From Solea solea (Eukaryota > Chordata > Actinopteri > Pleuronectiformes > Soleidae), in assembly GCF_958295425.1 (NCBI RefSeq), contig NC_081154.1, positions 2,920,890-2,984,889 of the forward strand: a DNA stretch of 64,000 nt, written 5' to 3'. Shown in pieces: positions 1 to 11,162 of the stretch. The notes under the pieces are model-generated. The model saw nothing but the letters and a program-made list of their open reading frames with translations, was not told the DNA's origin and made no database searches. Position 1 is the stretch's first letter. Each line of letters opens with the position of its first letter. A program made the position numbers and the translations under genes.

Positions 1-930
1 GTCTATTGTAATTCTGATTACCGAGCTAAAATAACATGCTATTAGTGTCATATTATCTACCTTTTTTTTTTACCACACTGCTACAATTGGAGTCACCAAA
101 TAAGATGGTTCTGCCATAATATTAATTATTAATAAACGGTTGTCTTTCTAATTCCCTCTGCACATAATAGCATAGCGCTGCGACCAATCAGAGCAAATGA
201 AGAAGGCGACGTAGTTAGAGCGACGGAAGAGAGTCCATGGGCGAGTGTTTTGCGTGTATGGTGTTGACAAATGTTATGGTAATGGAGCCCAACAACGGTT
301 GCCATTCTTATTGAAGAGAGATTACTGCACGTTGCTAGTGGTCGGTAGAGAAAACACCGGCAAAGTCAAGATAAATGAGACCATGAGCCTACCCCGTCGA
401 AGACACCTGGGGCTTTGAAAAGGTTCTGCCAGTTATTTACCATGTCGTTACTGTTACTTTAATGTGGCTTGTCAAAAATAGATAACCCGAAAAACCCGAG
501 TGCTTGCCACACTTCCAATTTCGATGTGTTTGACACGGGAATCCGCACTGTATCGTCTACTGATTACCCGTTGGTGACAAGTGTGAGAGGCGTCACTCTG
601 CAGGCAGCAGTGTGTTACACCGATACACCGATACACACTCTGCACAGAACGAAACTCGGTCGCATTGGAAACACACAACAGTCGATATTCTCACCTGGTC
701 TCGCAAAGGTCAGGTGCATTGGTCTAAAAGAGGAGACCTTATAATGAACCAAGCCTTCACTGCGACGAGAACGTGGTGGAGAAAAAGAGGAGGAGTGAAC
801 TCTGGTTGGTATTGTTTGGGACGTCGTTGTCATCCTCATAATGTCGCCCTCGATTCACTTTTGATTAACAAGTGATTCAATACAATGGCGCATTGTCTGC
901 TTGTGTTTTCTCTCAATGATACGTCTGCGC
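1..930. other. 5' flank, no gene recognised
   Basis: Non-repetitive sequence left of the purine tract. It holds a CCAAT motif at 184-188 and several short overlapping ORFs on both strands between about 470 and 1050. These show no recognisable domain and no codon or splice pattern that supports a gene. It may be promoter-proximal DNA of kcnj12 or a decayed transposon; neither can be decided from sequence alone. Confidence 0.4.
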
Positions 931-961
931 ATCAAGTTGCTGTCAACTGGTAGTGCCATGA

Positions 962-1135
962 TGTGGGAGGGAGGGAGAGAAAGAGCAAGAGAGAGAGGGG
1001 GGAGGAGAAAAGGGGGAGGCAGGGAGGGAGGGAAGGAGAGAGGCTGCAAATGGCAGCTTCTGTGACACCACGGGAGGGAGGGAGCAAGAAATAGACAGAG
1101 GGAAAGAGTGTGATGGAGAGAGAGAGAGAGAGAGG
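962..1135 (+). repeat. Polypurine (GA/GGGA)n tract with G-quadruplex motif
   Basis: About 170 bases are nearly all purine on the + strand, built from GGGAGGGA and GAGAGA units. At 1012-1032 five Gs and three GGG runs are separated by loops of 5, 1 and 1 bases, which satisfies the usual G-quadruplex rule. The proline/serine/leucine-rich minus-strand ORFs here are translation of the tract, not genes. Confidence 0.85.
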
Positions 1136-1199
1136 GAGCAGTTCACCTAGATCAGATTGCAAAAGATTCATAGAGAGAGCTGTTCAGTTAATAGGTGGC

Positions 1200-1415
1200 G
1201 AGAGAGAGAGTATTGTGATGTTTTATGGGAAACACAAGGGACAGACTTCAAGTTGGTAAAGATGAAGGATGACCAGAGGACCAGCTGAAGGAATTTCCTC
1301 AGAGAGATGGAGATAAAGAAAACTTCTTTACCTTCTGTGAAATAACCTGAACATTTCACCGGGAGAGAGTCCTCATTTAACACTGCACACCTGCTTTGCT
1401 CACCCAGCACTGACT

Positions 1416-1456
<41 letters not shown>

Positions 1457-1769
1457 TGGCCCCCGGGTTCTGCTTCAGCCACTGCATCTCATCATCATCA
1501 TCATCTCAAGAGCTCCTGAAACACACAGAGCCGAGACGATCAAGCTCAGGATGAAGAAATTCAAAGGGGGTCTGTGCCTCGTGCTGAAGATGACAGAGTG
1601 GATGTCTCCAGTTCTAGAGTAGCGCACCAAAGAGAGAGAGTGAGGGAGCAGCTGCTGCGTGTGGCAGATGCAGAGAATGCCTTAGTCTGGTTAACAGGGA
1701 CACCAGGAGAGAAGATAATATCATTAACTTCTGCAGCCTGGTGAAGGACGGGTAGACAAACAGAAACAG
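1200..1769 (+). other. kcnj12: Candidate untranslated 5' exon of kcnj12
   Basis: The stretch ends in a near-ideal splice donor (CAG|GTAAGA, intron from 1770). The next good acceptor on this strand before the Kir channel ORF ends at 8026, and the channel coding exon has its own acceptor there. KCNJ2/KCNJ12-type genes carry untranslated 5' exons ahead of a single coding exon, so this is a reasonable first exon. The 5' boundary is a guess. The exon contains a (CAG)12 repeat. No transcript evidence is available. Confidence 0.4.
1419..1454 (+). repeat. (CAG)12 trinucleotide repeat
   Basis: Twelve uninterrupted CAG units lie inside the candidate kcnj12 5' exon. The minus-strand ORF across it yields only a poly-alanine run and is not supported as a gene. 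Confidence 0.95.
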
Positions 1770-2788
1770 GTAAGAGAAGGTCAGAAAACTTCATGTGTCG
1801 CCTCTATATGTGTCAAATGTCACAGGTCTGTAGTGATATACATGTGGCTGTGGGTGACAATGTCTACTTTGTGTGCAGTCATTGTATTGGATGTTATCAA
1901 TTTGTTTGAATTAAGACTTGAAGTTTGACCGTTTCTGTTCATTATGGCCCAAAAACCCAAAGCATATGCATTTTCATTTTAGTGCGAATGTTGATAAAAC
2001 ATGAGAGGTACATAAAAGACTAAAATAATGAAAATAATGAAATGATTTTGATGAAAATGGATGGTCTAAGGCTCTCACACAGGGTTTAACAGCTTCTATT
2101 ACCTGACCTATAGAATCTCGGAATGATCAAGAAGAGTTAAAACACAAAGCTGAATTGCAGCGCGGAGGCAAAGACGTGAATCAAACGTAATCGGTTAAAA
2201 CAAAACGATGCATACATGTGACATCCATCGATACAGCATCTTTGCATTACTGTTTCAATGACCTAATAATGTTGAAAATCATGACACTTAATCATAGATC
2301 TGCGATAAGTCATTTTCAGCCTCTAAAATGTGGAAAGTCGCTGCTTTTGTATTCTAACCTGTGACGGTTATATAATCCAACACATTCAAAATAAAGCATC
2401 CCTTTGAAATAAAGTGTCATCACATATAGATTAAGGCCTAGACAGTAGCGTATCCAGCAGGACCACAGACCCTGTCGATGTAAACACTCGTGTTGCTTTG
2501 TATCCCTTCATACACGCAGCTATTGTGATGAATTGACTGGTAAAGACTCTCAGACGAGTGTTACATCACACAACCAGGAGTAGCAAGTAATTGTACTGTA
2601 CTTCTAATAAAAACACTGGAGGAGCACAGATATTGGCAGGGTCCACTGGAGAAAGTGTTGCTTCGGGTTTTCCGCACATAGAAGCGTATCAAGAATGTGA
2701 GTGTTAAAAAAAAAAAGAGAGAGAGAAAAGATGAAGGGAGGGAATATTGTGCACGAGTTCATCCTGCTTTTCAGTGAATCGTCAAATG

Positions 2789-2824
2789 GTTCTTCCCCTG
2801 TATTTGACCCAACAGGGGAAGAAC
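2789..2824. repeat. 13-bp perfect inverted repeat (hairpin)
   Basis: GTTCTTCCCCTGT at 2789-2801 is repeated in reverse complement at 2812-2824 across a 10-base loop. No known function. Confidence 0.8.
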
Positions 2825-5781
2825 ATAGTCACAACATGGTCACTTTAATTAACAGGAGTTATTATGGGTGATTCAGACATTTTTTCTTTATTTTAATGGG
2901 TACAAGTGATTAAAATAAAAAAACTGCACAGGTGAAGATCAAGGAGAGCCCAGTGAGAGGCTCACATGTGGGAACGATCAGTCAATAAGAGCCGGGGTGT
3001 TTGCAGGGTGCAGAAGCTACAGGTGCAGTGCAGTTCTTCTTCTTCTAACTCTTCCTGTTCCTGCACATGCACCAGCTGCGAGAAGGTGACTCAGACCTTT
3101 CCTGTGTTGCCACGGCTCTTCTGACAAACACCTGACATGTAATCTCAGCACATACTGAGATTAGCCTACATACTGTACATCTGTACATGCTATGGGAGGA
3201 ATAGAAAATGACTGCACTACAGCTGAAAAGAACAACAAACAACAAAAAACGACTTTTAATATACGGCCGCATCTACAGGACGCATCCCTGTGCGGTGAAG
3301 TGGTGTTGCTTTCTATAGGAAAATACCTGTAGGTCACTTGAGATGAGATGTGTTACGCATGGTGAGCTACAGGAAAACACAACGACACCTGAGCCTGGAC
3401 TCTTCCTTCACAATGGCCTTGGGAGGTTTGCTGGGTCCGCGGTGGCGGAGCTCAGTTTTCGGGCGCGCTGGTCTCGAGATGAAGTGCCCTCTTCCACCCC
3501 ACTTCATTGTTTCTCCCAATCCCCTGCCATTATTTTTTGCACATCCAATTATTCATTCTATTCATCCTAATCATCTGCAGGCTTATCAGCCCCCCCACAA
3601 GTTGCTCTTGATCCCCCAAGACGACACACAGCCATCAAGGTCACAAAAGGCTATTCAAGGAAGTGATTTAGTGCGGCAGTGATTTGGGAATTAACCACTA
3701 GTCTTAAAGAAGTCAATGGAAATTTAAAACATGGGTTTGGAACATGCTGGAACTTAACCCACATTAAGTTGTGTTTTGTTCATTCATGTGCATAATTTGG
3801 GGTAAAAGCTAGTTTTAATCATGTATTTTGAATTCCCGTTAATGAAAATGTTATTTAAATGTTCCAAACGAGCGTGAATATCCTCTACCTGTAACAAATG
3901 TGAAGATTTTCTGTAATTTAATTGAGGGTAATTTAAGAATATATATCTAACTACAGTTGCTACTGTTAATCCAAGTTAGAAAGCTGCAGGCAACGATTCA
4001 TCTTTAAGCACTTTAGCAGACTCAAAACAAATATACACAACCTGATAATCAGAACTTATCTAATGACACCAATGGAGCGGGAGGGTTTTTACTTGAATTG
4101 GACCAATTCACTTTATTCAGTTACGACTGCACAACTACAGTTCGATATGGAGTCTGTGCACCTTGTGCAGCTGCTCAGGTGAGGTGTATGGTGGAGTTCA
4201 TACTCGGACTCAAGAGTCATGCCAACTGTATGAAAACAGTTTAGACAGTGTGCTATATGTCAAACAGCTGCTACATGGATGAACCAAGGAACACAAACCT
4301 TCTTAATTGAACAGTAAAGTCTAATTAGTAAGCATAGGTGATCAAAGGTGTTCAAGTTCTAGAAAAGATTAGACAATCTGATTACTTTCCAAAATAAGGT
4401 TAACCCTTTAACACCTAAGCCTCAAAATGTCTACCTGGACCTTTTTTTTGTGTGCTTATTTTAACCATAAAAGGGCCAGAAAATGCCCATTTTTCTAGAA
4501 TAACTTTCAATATCTGGCAGTTATTTTCAGTTTACTAATTCAAAATGATAAAAAGCTAAATGTTGTATTTAGAAAAAATACTGTAGTTGTACACGAACAC
4601 CAGATTTTGCTTTACATTTAAAATTTGAACAGTATAAAACGTTATTATTTAAAATAACATTTGCTTGAGTTTTTGTCTGTGCAAAAACAAGCCAAAAAAA
4701 ACTTGTGTACAGGCGTTTTTTTTTGCCAGCATCCTGCAACAGTGCAAGTGAAATTACCGTAATAACCATTTTCATCTTTCAGAAACCATTGGATTTTTTT
4801 CCCAAGAGCACAAACTGTCCTGTAATTGCGATAATGCAAAAAACGTGTCATCTGCGATACACTTGGTCAAAGGTAAAAAAGAGAGATTTTAAAAGTGTTA
4901 AGATACATAAATTAACATAAATATCACGGCGCTACATTATGTTTTTCCTGATAATGATACAAATTTGTGCCCTGAGGGACAAATTTAAGATGATGGTACA
5001 TGATGGAACATGAAGTAATCTGGCTCCAGATTAGGAAAGTTTCCACCTGAAATAGTGTAGTGTGAGTGAGGAGGGAATTAGGGTTGTGAATGTGTAGCAG
5101 ACTGCAGGGCCACCTGGGATTTGGGAGCACACATGAGTGAACTGTCAAGATGTCAAATCAGGCAGACACACACAGAATGGATGTGGATTAGCGGTAAAAG
5201 CTGTCTGCGCCCAGAGGGGCCTCAGTCGGACCCCCGTGGGTAAAAACTCCTTGACCCTGCCGCTCATCATCCAGTGCAGTGGCCAGGTTGTCTCCTGCCC
5301 AATCAAGACTAACGGCTGTACTCATATGTCGCAGATACCATTTTGACGCCTTTGAGTATATGCAATAAATATGTCAGTGTCTCATAGCACCTGCCATTTT
5401 ATTAGGCACATACGATGGCACATGGTGTGGTGCGTTGCTGCTGCAGTCCATCTCTTTCAAGGTTGAACGTGTTGTACGTTCAGAAATGGTCTTCTGGTTG
5501 TTATTTGGGTTACTGTTGCCTTACTTTTGCCCACAGAACTGCCACTCACTGGATATTTCCTCCTTTCCAGACCATTCACAGTAAACCCTAGAGACGGCTG
5601 TGTATGAAAATCTCAATTGATCGACAGTTTCTGACATACAGACCAGTCCGTCTGGCACCAACAACCATGCCAAGTTCAAGAGTCTTGTAAATCATCTCTC
5701 TTTCTCCATGAACTTCAACTGCAACTTCTTAAATATTTCTACATGGCTAAATGCAATGAGTTACTGCAATGGGGTTGGCTG

Positions 5782-6303
5782 TAGTCATAGTAGGGATACT
5801 TGAGTAAAAGTACCAGAAAAGGACTTTGGTAGAAGTCACTTTTTTATAATATTACTTAAGTAAAAGTCAAGAATATGACATTTACTTTACTTAAGTATCA
5901 GTATTGAACTATAGTAGCTCAGTGGTAGGGCGAGTTGTCTTTCAACTGGAAGGTTGTGGGTTAAATGCCTGGCCCTGCTAGTCTATAATATAGACTATAT
6001 AGTGTCTTGCTTAAGGACACATAATATGTATCCTTGAGCAATCCCATGTTGAAGCATTGAATGGGTGAAAGGCAAAAACTATAGTGTAAAGCAGCTAATC
6101 AAGACTAGAAAAGCTCTGTATAAATACAGACCATTACCAACACTTCTTCTTCTGATGTTATTTGGTAGTAACAAGTATCAAAGATAGTAAGAGGAAATGT
6201 AGTGGAGTGAAAGTAAACATTGCTAGAAATGTAAATAACAAAGTACAGAGATATGATTTTTGTACTTAAGTACAGTAACAAAGTATTTGTACTTACAACA
6301 CTG
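5782..6303. mobile_element. hAT-like non-autonomous element inserted in the older transposon
   Basis: The element is flanked by near-identical 8-bp target duplications, GTTGGCTG at 5774-5781 and GTTGGCCG at 6304-6311, as expected for hAT. The interior is made of repeated 'ACTTAAGTA / AGTAAAAGTAC' motifs typical of a fish hAT MITE family. The right end, read on the minus strand, starts CAGTGTTGTAAG. It contains a SINE at 5901-6172. Confidence 0.65.
5901..6172 (+). mobile_element. tRNA-derived SINE
   Basis: The head looks like a tRNA with a Pol III A box (TAGCTCAGTGGTAGGG near 5915) and B box (GGTTGTGGGTTAAAT near 5953). The body ends in 'CTCTGTATAAATACAGACCAT', a common fish SINE tail, then a short CTT-rich end. 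AAGTATCA at 5893-5900 and 6173-6180 is the probable target duplication. A truncated minus-strand relative lies at 37187-37275. Confidence 0.75.
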
Positions 6304-7217
6304 GTTGGCCGATTAGATATTTGTATTACAAAGCAGTTGAACAGGTGTCCCTGGCAAAGTGCCAGGCAAGTGTATGTGGTGTACCATGGGAAGACGCTAT
6401 AGATGTACTGCATCTTCGTGGTATGATGAATAATAGTGTAAACTGTACAGAACAGGGTCAGATAGAGCATCTGGAATTGTGTGTCTAAGCATTCAGTGGC
6501 AGACATATGTTAACTTTTAACAAACACACACACATGCACTCCATTAAAAAAATATTATACCCACAATCATTTGCCAAACTTGGGCAAAAAATGAAAAGAT
6601 AGCGAAGCACAGCATGTCTATTGGATATGTGACTGATTACATATACAGTATGAAATGCTCCCAGTAAAACACCTAATAAATACTTATCTGATACACCTAA
6701 CAAAGAACAAAAGAACTCATTTCATAAAACATCAAACCAGATACAACGAGTGGCTCTCACGCTTTTTTCTTATTTCATTACATAACAATAACCATCTGGT
6801 AGGTGATGACTTAATTTGTCTCCACTTCCAACCTTTGTTTGATAATTTGAAAGAGAGAAAAAAGCACAGGAAATGCCATGTAATATAAGTGGATCAGCTT
6901 AATCACTAACCCAGCTGACATCAAAAGACACGAGGGCCCTTCAGTGAGGGCCAGTTGGCTTTTGAGTCACGAGGTTCTAAAGAGAGCAAGACTGAGCAGA
7001 GAGGGAGTGTGAAACAAATAGAGAGTCTCAAATTAAAAGATAAATCTTCTGCTGGACAGAGACGCATGAAGCACAGTGGAATTAGACTGTGTGTTGTGGC
7101 AACTGGTTTGATAACTGGTCACTAAGATCAGTCCAGTCAAAATCCTTGTCAATTTAAATAATTTTAAACATAGCATAAATGAAGTAGCCAATGCTAGCTT
7201 CAGTTGCTTTGAAGGTC

Positions 7218-7300
7218 CATCCATCTATCCATCCATTGTCTACAGCTTTATCCTCCACATGAGGATTGTGGGTGACTGGAGCCAATCCCTGCTGACACAG
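7218..7300 (+). repeat. Fragment of fish 'CCATCCATC...TTTATCCTCCAC' repeat
   Basis: The same signature recurs at 19108-19250 and 42235-42275 in this window: a CATC run, 'TTTATCCTCCAC', then 'GGAGCCAATCC..GCTGAC'. It is an interspersed repeat of unassigned class. Confidence 0.6.
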
Positions 7301-8187
7301 GCAAGTTGGGGTGCTCCATTGTTAAATAAGCAGTGAGAGTTAGTGCCATCTACTGGTGAGATTGCAGAGTGCAACAGAGGACTCCTCTGCTCACTCCTGT
7401 TTTTCCTAAAACGTGTCAGGGAGCTGCAACGGCCTTCATATCCCTGAAAGGATGGGAAACGCTCTTTCACGCCTCTTTCTACTCCCCCACTCTCTCTGCC
7501 ATTTTGGGTTAATGTTGGCTTCAGATGTTTGCCCGTTTGTGTAGTTAGCAAAGCACGACTGTTCGGGCTGCTGTAGAAACATGTCAGTGTAAGACGGTGG
7601 CCTCAGTAAAGCAAGCCTCTTAGCTGAAGTACATGTTTAAAGGCTTATTCTAAAGCTGCACCCAAATGATTTTTATGACCACACATTTGCCTATTTACCT
7701 CCTAATAGATACCTTTATTTGATTGATAAATGTATACATTAAACGTTTTTGCCTTACCCTATGTTCTTCTTCATCTATAGTATTTGTTGTCACTTGTAAA
7801 ACAGGTTTTAAGCTCAATGTGACCTCCTAGTACAATTTAAAATGTAAAAAGTACACAGACAGAGGTGACATTAGCAGTCATCTTTTTGGGCCAGGAGACA
7901 AACGGTGTAAGTCGCCACAGGCTTGCATGGTTTGATCTTTGTGTTGATGTTAAACAGAAAGGTGATTTGACCATTATGCCACAAAAAGATGCTCACACTG
8001 TTTTCTTCTCCTGATACACTCTACAGGAATTGGATCAAAAAAAACAAAGCCCCCATCCAGCTCCTCATCTGACTGACTAAAATGCCGTTTAACCAGTGAT
8101 CGAGCGGTGAAGGGCCACAGTCGCACTCCTGGACTCCGGGCCTGCCCGCCTGCTCCTCACCCTACAGCTGGAGGCCCCGCAAGGAGC

Positions 8188-9489
8188 ATGAGCGTAGGAA
8201 GAATCAACCGCTACAGCATTGTATCATCTGAGGAAGACGCCCTCCGCCTCACTACCATGCATGGCATGAACGGCTTTGGCAATGGCAAGATCCACACACG
8301 CCGCAAGTGCCGCAATCGATTCGTCAAAAAAAACGGCCAGTGCAATGTGCAGTTTACCAACATGGACGAGAAGTCGCAACGCTACATGGCTGACATCTTC
8401 ACCACGTGTGTCGACATTCGCTGGCGATGGATGCTGGTAGTCTTCACTCTTGTGTTTGTCGTCTCCTGGCTGGCCTTTGGGTTAGCCTTTTGGGTCATTG
8501 CTCTGTTGCATGGTGATCTGGATAACCCAGCAGGAGATGACAACTTCACTCCATGTGTTCTGCAAGTCAACGGATTTGTGGCCGCCTTTCTTTTCTCCAT
8601 CGAAACACAGTCGACGATAGGCTACGGTTACCGCTGCGTCACGGAGGAGTGCCCAGTAGCTGTCTTTATGGTGGTTTTCCAGTCCATTGTAGGGTGCATC
8701 ATTGACTGCTTTATGATTGGTGCCATCATGGCCAAGATGGCGAGGCCTAAGAAGCGAGCACAAACACTTTTATTTAGCCACAACGCTGTCATTGCCATGA
8801 GGGACGGAAAGCTGTGTCTCATGTGGAGGATAGGCAATCTTCGTAAAAGCCACATTGTTGAAGCCCATGTTAGGGCACAGCTCATCAAGCCTCGGGTCAC
8901 AGACGAGGGGGAATATATTCCTCTAGATCAGATTGACATTAATGTGGGCTTTGACAAAGGCTTGGACAGGATTTTCTTGGTTTCGCCCATTACTATTCTC
9001 CATGAGATTGATGAGGAGAGCCCCCTTTTTGGGATTGGCAAACAGGACTTGGAAACAGCAGACTTTGAGATTGTTGTCATTTTGGAAGGCATGGTTGAAG
9101 CAACCGCCATGACCACACAGGCTCGCAGCTCCTACTTGGCCTCCGAGGTCCTTTGGGGCCATCGGTTTGAGCCAGTTTTGTTTGAGGAGAAAAACCTGTA
9201 TAAGGTGGATTATTCTCACTTTCACAAAACGTACGAGGTACCGTCCACCCCCCGCTGCAGTGCCAAGGACATGGTGGAAAACAAGTTCCTAGTTCCCAGC
9301 TCTAACTCCTTCTGCTATGAAAACGAGCTGGCCTTCCTTAGCCGTGATGAGGAGGAGGAGGACGTAGGTGGAGGGAGCAGAGTGCTGGCGAATCTCAGTC
9401 CAGACCGGAACAGCCGACATGAGTTTGAACGCTTACAGCCCAACAGGGCACTGGATCAAAGGTCATACCGTAGAGAATCGGAAATATGA
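8188..9489 (+). CDS. kcnj12: Inward-rectifier potassium channel Kir2.2
   Basis: Encodes a strong inward rectifier that sets the resting potential in muscle, heart and neurons; it works as a plasma-membrane tetramer gated by PIP2. The 433-aa protein matches human KCNJ12 in length and nearly end to end. Visible features: TM1 about 82-106, pore with filter TIGYGYR 143-149, extracellular Cys123/Cys155 pair, TM2 about 157-181, rectification residues Asp173, Glu225 and Glu300, PIP2-binding PKKR 187-190, ER-export FCYENE 375-380 and PDZ ligand SEI at the C-terminus. The start at 8188 has A at -3 and gives the family N-terminus; the frame is open upstream to 8077 but without an ATG. One coding exon, with a splice acceptor ending at 8026. 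Kir2.2 is chosen over Kir2.1 from '[16 protein letters not shown]', 'ARPKKRAQT' and 'ITILHEID'. Ser142 and Tyr148 differ from human. Confidence 0.96.
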   Translation: MSVGRINRYSIVSSEEDALRLTTMHGMNGFGNGKIHTRRKCRNRFVKKNGQCNVQFTNMDEKSQRYMADIFTTCVDIRWRWMLVVFTLVFVVSWLAFGLAFWVIALLHGDLDNPAGDDNFTPCVLQVNGFVAAFLFSIETQSTIGYGYRCVTEECPVAVFMVVFQSIVGCIIDCFMIGAIMAKMARPKKRAQTLLFSHNAVIAMRDGKLCLMWRIGNLRKSHIVEAHVRAQLIKPRVTDEGEYIPLDQIDINVGFDKGLDRIFLVSPITILHEIDEESPLFGIGKQDLETADFEIVVILEGMVEATAMTTQARSSYLASEVLWGHRFEPVLFEEKNLYKVDYSHFHKTYEVPSTPRCSAKDMVENKFLVPSSNSFCYENELAFLSRDEEEEDVGGGSRVLANLSPDRNSRHEFERLQPNRALDQRSYRRESEI

Positions 9490-11131
9490 CCCCTATCCAC
9501 TGGCCCAGGTTGGAGGTCATGTCAATGTTCAATAACTTTATCTGAGGATAATTATGCCGAACAATGCAAAGTGCCATAGGAACTGACTACTGTGAAAGAT
9601 TGGAAGCAGAAACAGGACAACAATGCAAAAGGGATTTGCATAATAGGAATGGAGCGAAGCACGAGTAGAAATTGTGGTAAGGAATGTCTACAATCAAGGA
9701 AAAGGCTAGAGAAAGACCTTCTTCCTTCATGGAAACTTGAATCTTTTTTCACTTGGTCATTTTGAGTTAAGCGTGTTCAACGACATGCATCAAAAACTGT
9801 TATGACAGAACCTTTTAATCTAATTTTAGGTGTAAATACGTTTCTTAGGTAAGTTATGTTTTGTGTGCAGTATCAGTTTCCAAGAATCACCTCTTAAAAG
9901 AAAATGGAATTAGCTTTTCCTACTTGTTATTGGGCACAAATACAATGCGTCTCTTCAGAGCCCACTTGTATTACTGTAATGTGCCGGACCTGTGTTCAGT
10001 GACACATTGAAAATTCATGCACTGCAGCATTCAGATGCAATGAGCCATCATAAAACAGCAAGCCACTGAAAACAACATCGTTCAACACCCTTGTGTTGAC
10101 ATCGGTGTGATCTCAAAATGAAGGGAGAACAAGCTATTGCACTATAAGGAACATGGAGGAAAATGCTGATTGACAAAGACAAGCTATTTATTAAATCCCA
10201 AAATGCCTCATATTCTAATATTTTATTAAAAATGCACAAGCCACCAACATCGTGCCCCGCTACGTGGTCAGGAAAAAACAAATCTAAAGCACAAATGGCA
10301 ATGAACCACCTTTAATGAACATTTTGCAATTGCACAAACTTAAATTCAGGTCTTTACTGATAAAGAAATTGTATTTTGTAACCTGTCTGATGCATCTCAA
10401 AGTCTACCTTAATTTCACAACATGACCAAATATCCAATCAGCACAGTTTAACTAAAACCTGTATGTTTTCTTTCAATATGGAAAATACACCTGTACAAAA
10501 TGGTCTGAATATATATATATATCACACTTTATGTGTTTTTGTTCTTTTTGAATATGAATCTATGCACATTGTTAATCTGTTTCAGGGGACAGAAAATCAA
10601 TGCTCCAGTCCAAGGGGTCGGAAACCTTTTTAAATTTTTATAGCATCCTTTAACAGCCATACTAAACTGAACTCATTGAACACTTGCATCACATTAACCT
10701 CCCTAACATGATGGCCGGGGGCTGCTTGTTTTTTTGGTGAGCCATCTGATGTCAAATGGTAGTGATGATGATGATGATGATGATGATACTGCTATCAGCT
10801 GGTTTGCTTCAGTCAATCTTGAGTGAAACTGACACATTTCAAGAGCTTGTTTTTGCTTTTTCAGTCAGGCACAACAGCTGGTTCTAAATTAAACACCTTA
10901 ACAGATATGGTTTTGTTTTTTTGTTGTTTATTCTCATGTCCTGAAACCTCTCGCCAAATGCCTGAAGGAGTTTTTGCAAACTCACCAGCATTCAGATGTC
11001 ATGGCAGGTTTTTGTTCTTGCATAGTTTAATACAGTAAATGCACACACTTTGCTCACGTTGCACAATTTTACTTCTACGTCTGTCAAAACACTCCTTCAC
11101 AAATTCTCCTTCTGAATGAGGTTTCAGCTTG

Positions 11132-11162
<31 letters not shown>

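Larger units (their letters stand above)
5390..6366. mobile_element. Non-autonomous DNA transposon of a common fish family, interrupted
   Basis: The ends are inverted copies: CCTGCCATTTTATTAGGCAC on the left, and on the right a stretch whose reverse complement begins CCTGGCACTTTGCC. The interior (5400-5773, resuming at 6304) is a widespread fish repeat recognised by its terminal 'TTATTAGG' and by 'GATTAGATATTTG' next to the break. No transposase is encoded. It has been split by a later insertion at 5782-6303. The family name is not assigned. Confidence 0.6.
1770..8026 (+). other. kcnj12: Putative kcnj12 intron 1, repeat-bearing, no gene
   Basis: Bounded by the donor at 1770 and by a pyrimidine tract plus CTACAG ending at 8026, 161 bases before the channel ATG. 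Inside are a small hairpin (2789-2824), a three-layer nest of mobile elements (5390-6366) and a fragment of a common fish repeat (7218-7300). Short ORFs at 3350-3682, 4705-4920 and 6105-6506 show no recognisable domain. Confidence 0.45.

Noticed and set aside
469..875. Overlapping ORFs of 60-91 aa near the left edge
   Set aside because: No domain or homologue recognised; several frames and both strands open equally.
5915..5970. Functional tRNA gene
   Set aside because: A and B boxes are present but the cloverleaf is degenerate and the sequence continues into a SINE body with target duplications.
8107..8187. 27-codon N-terminal extension of the Kir2.2 frame starting at GTG 8107
   Set aside because: No ATG in the extension; the ATG at 8188 has a good context and gives exactly the 433-aa family length.
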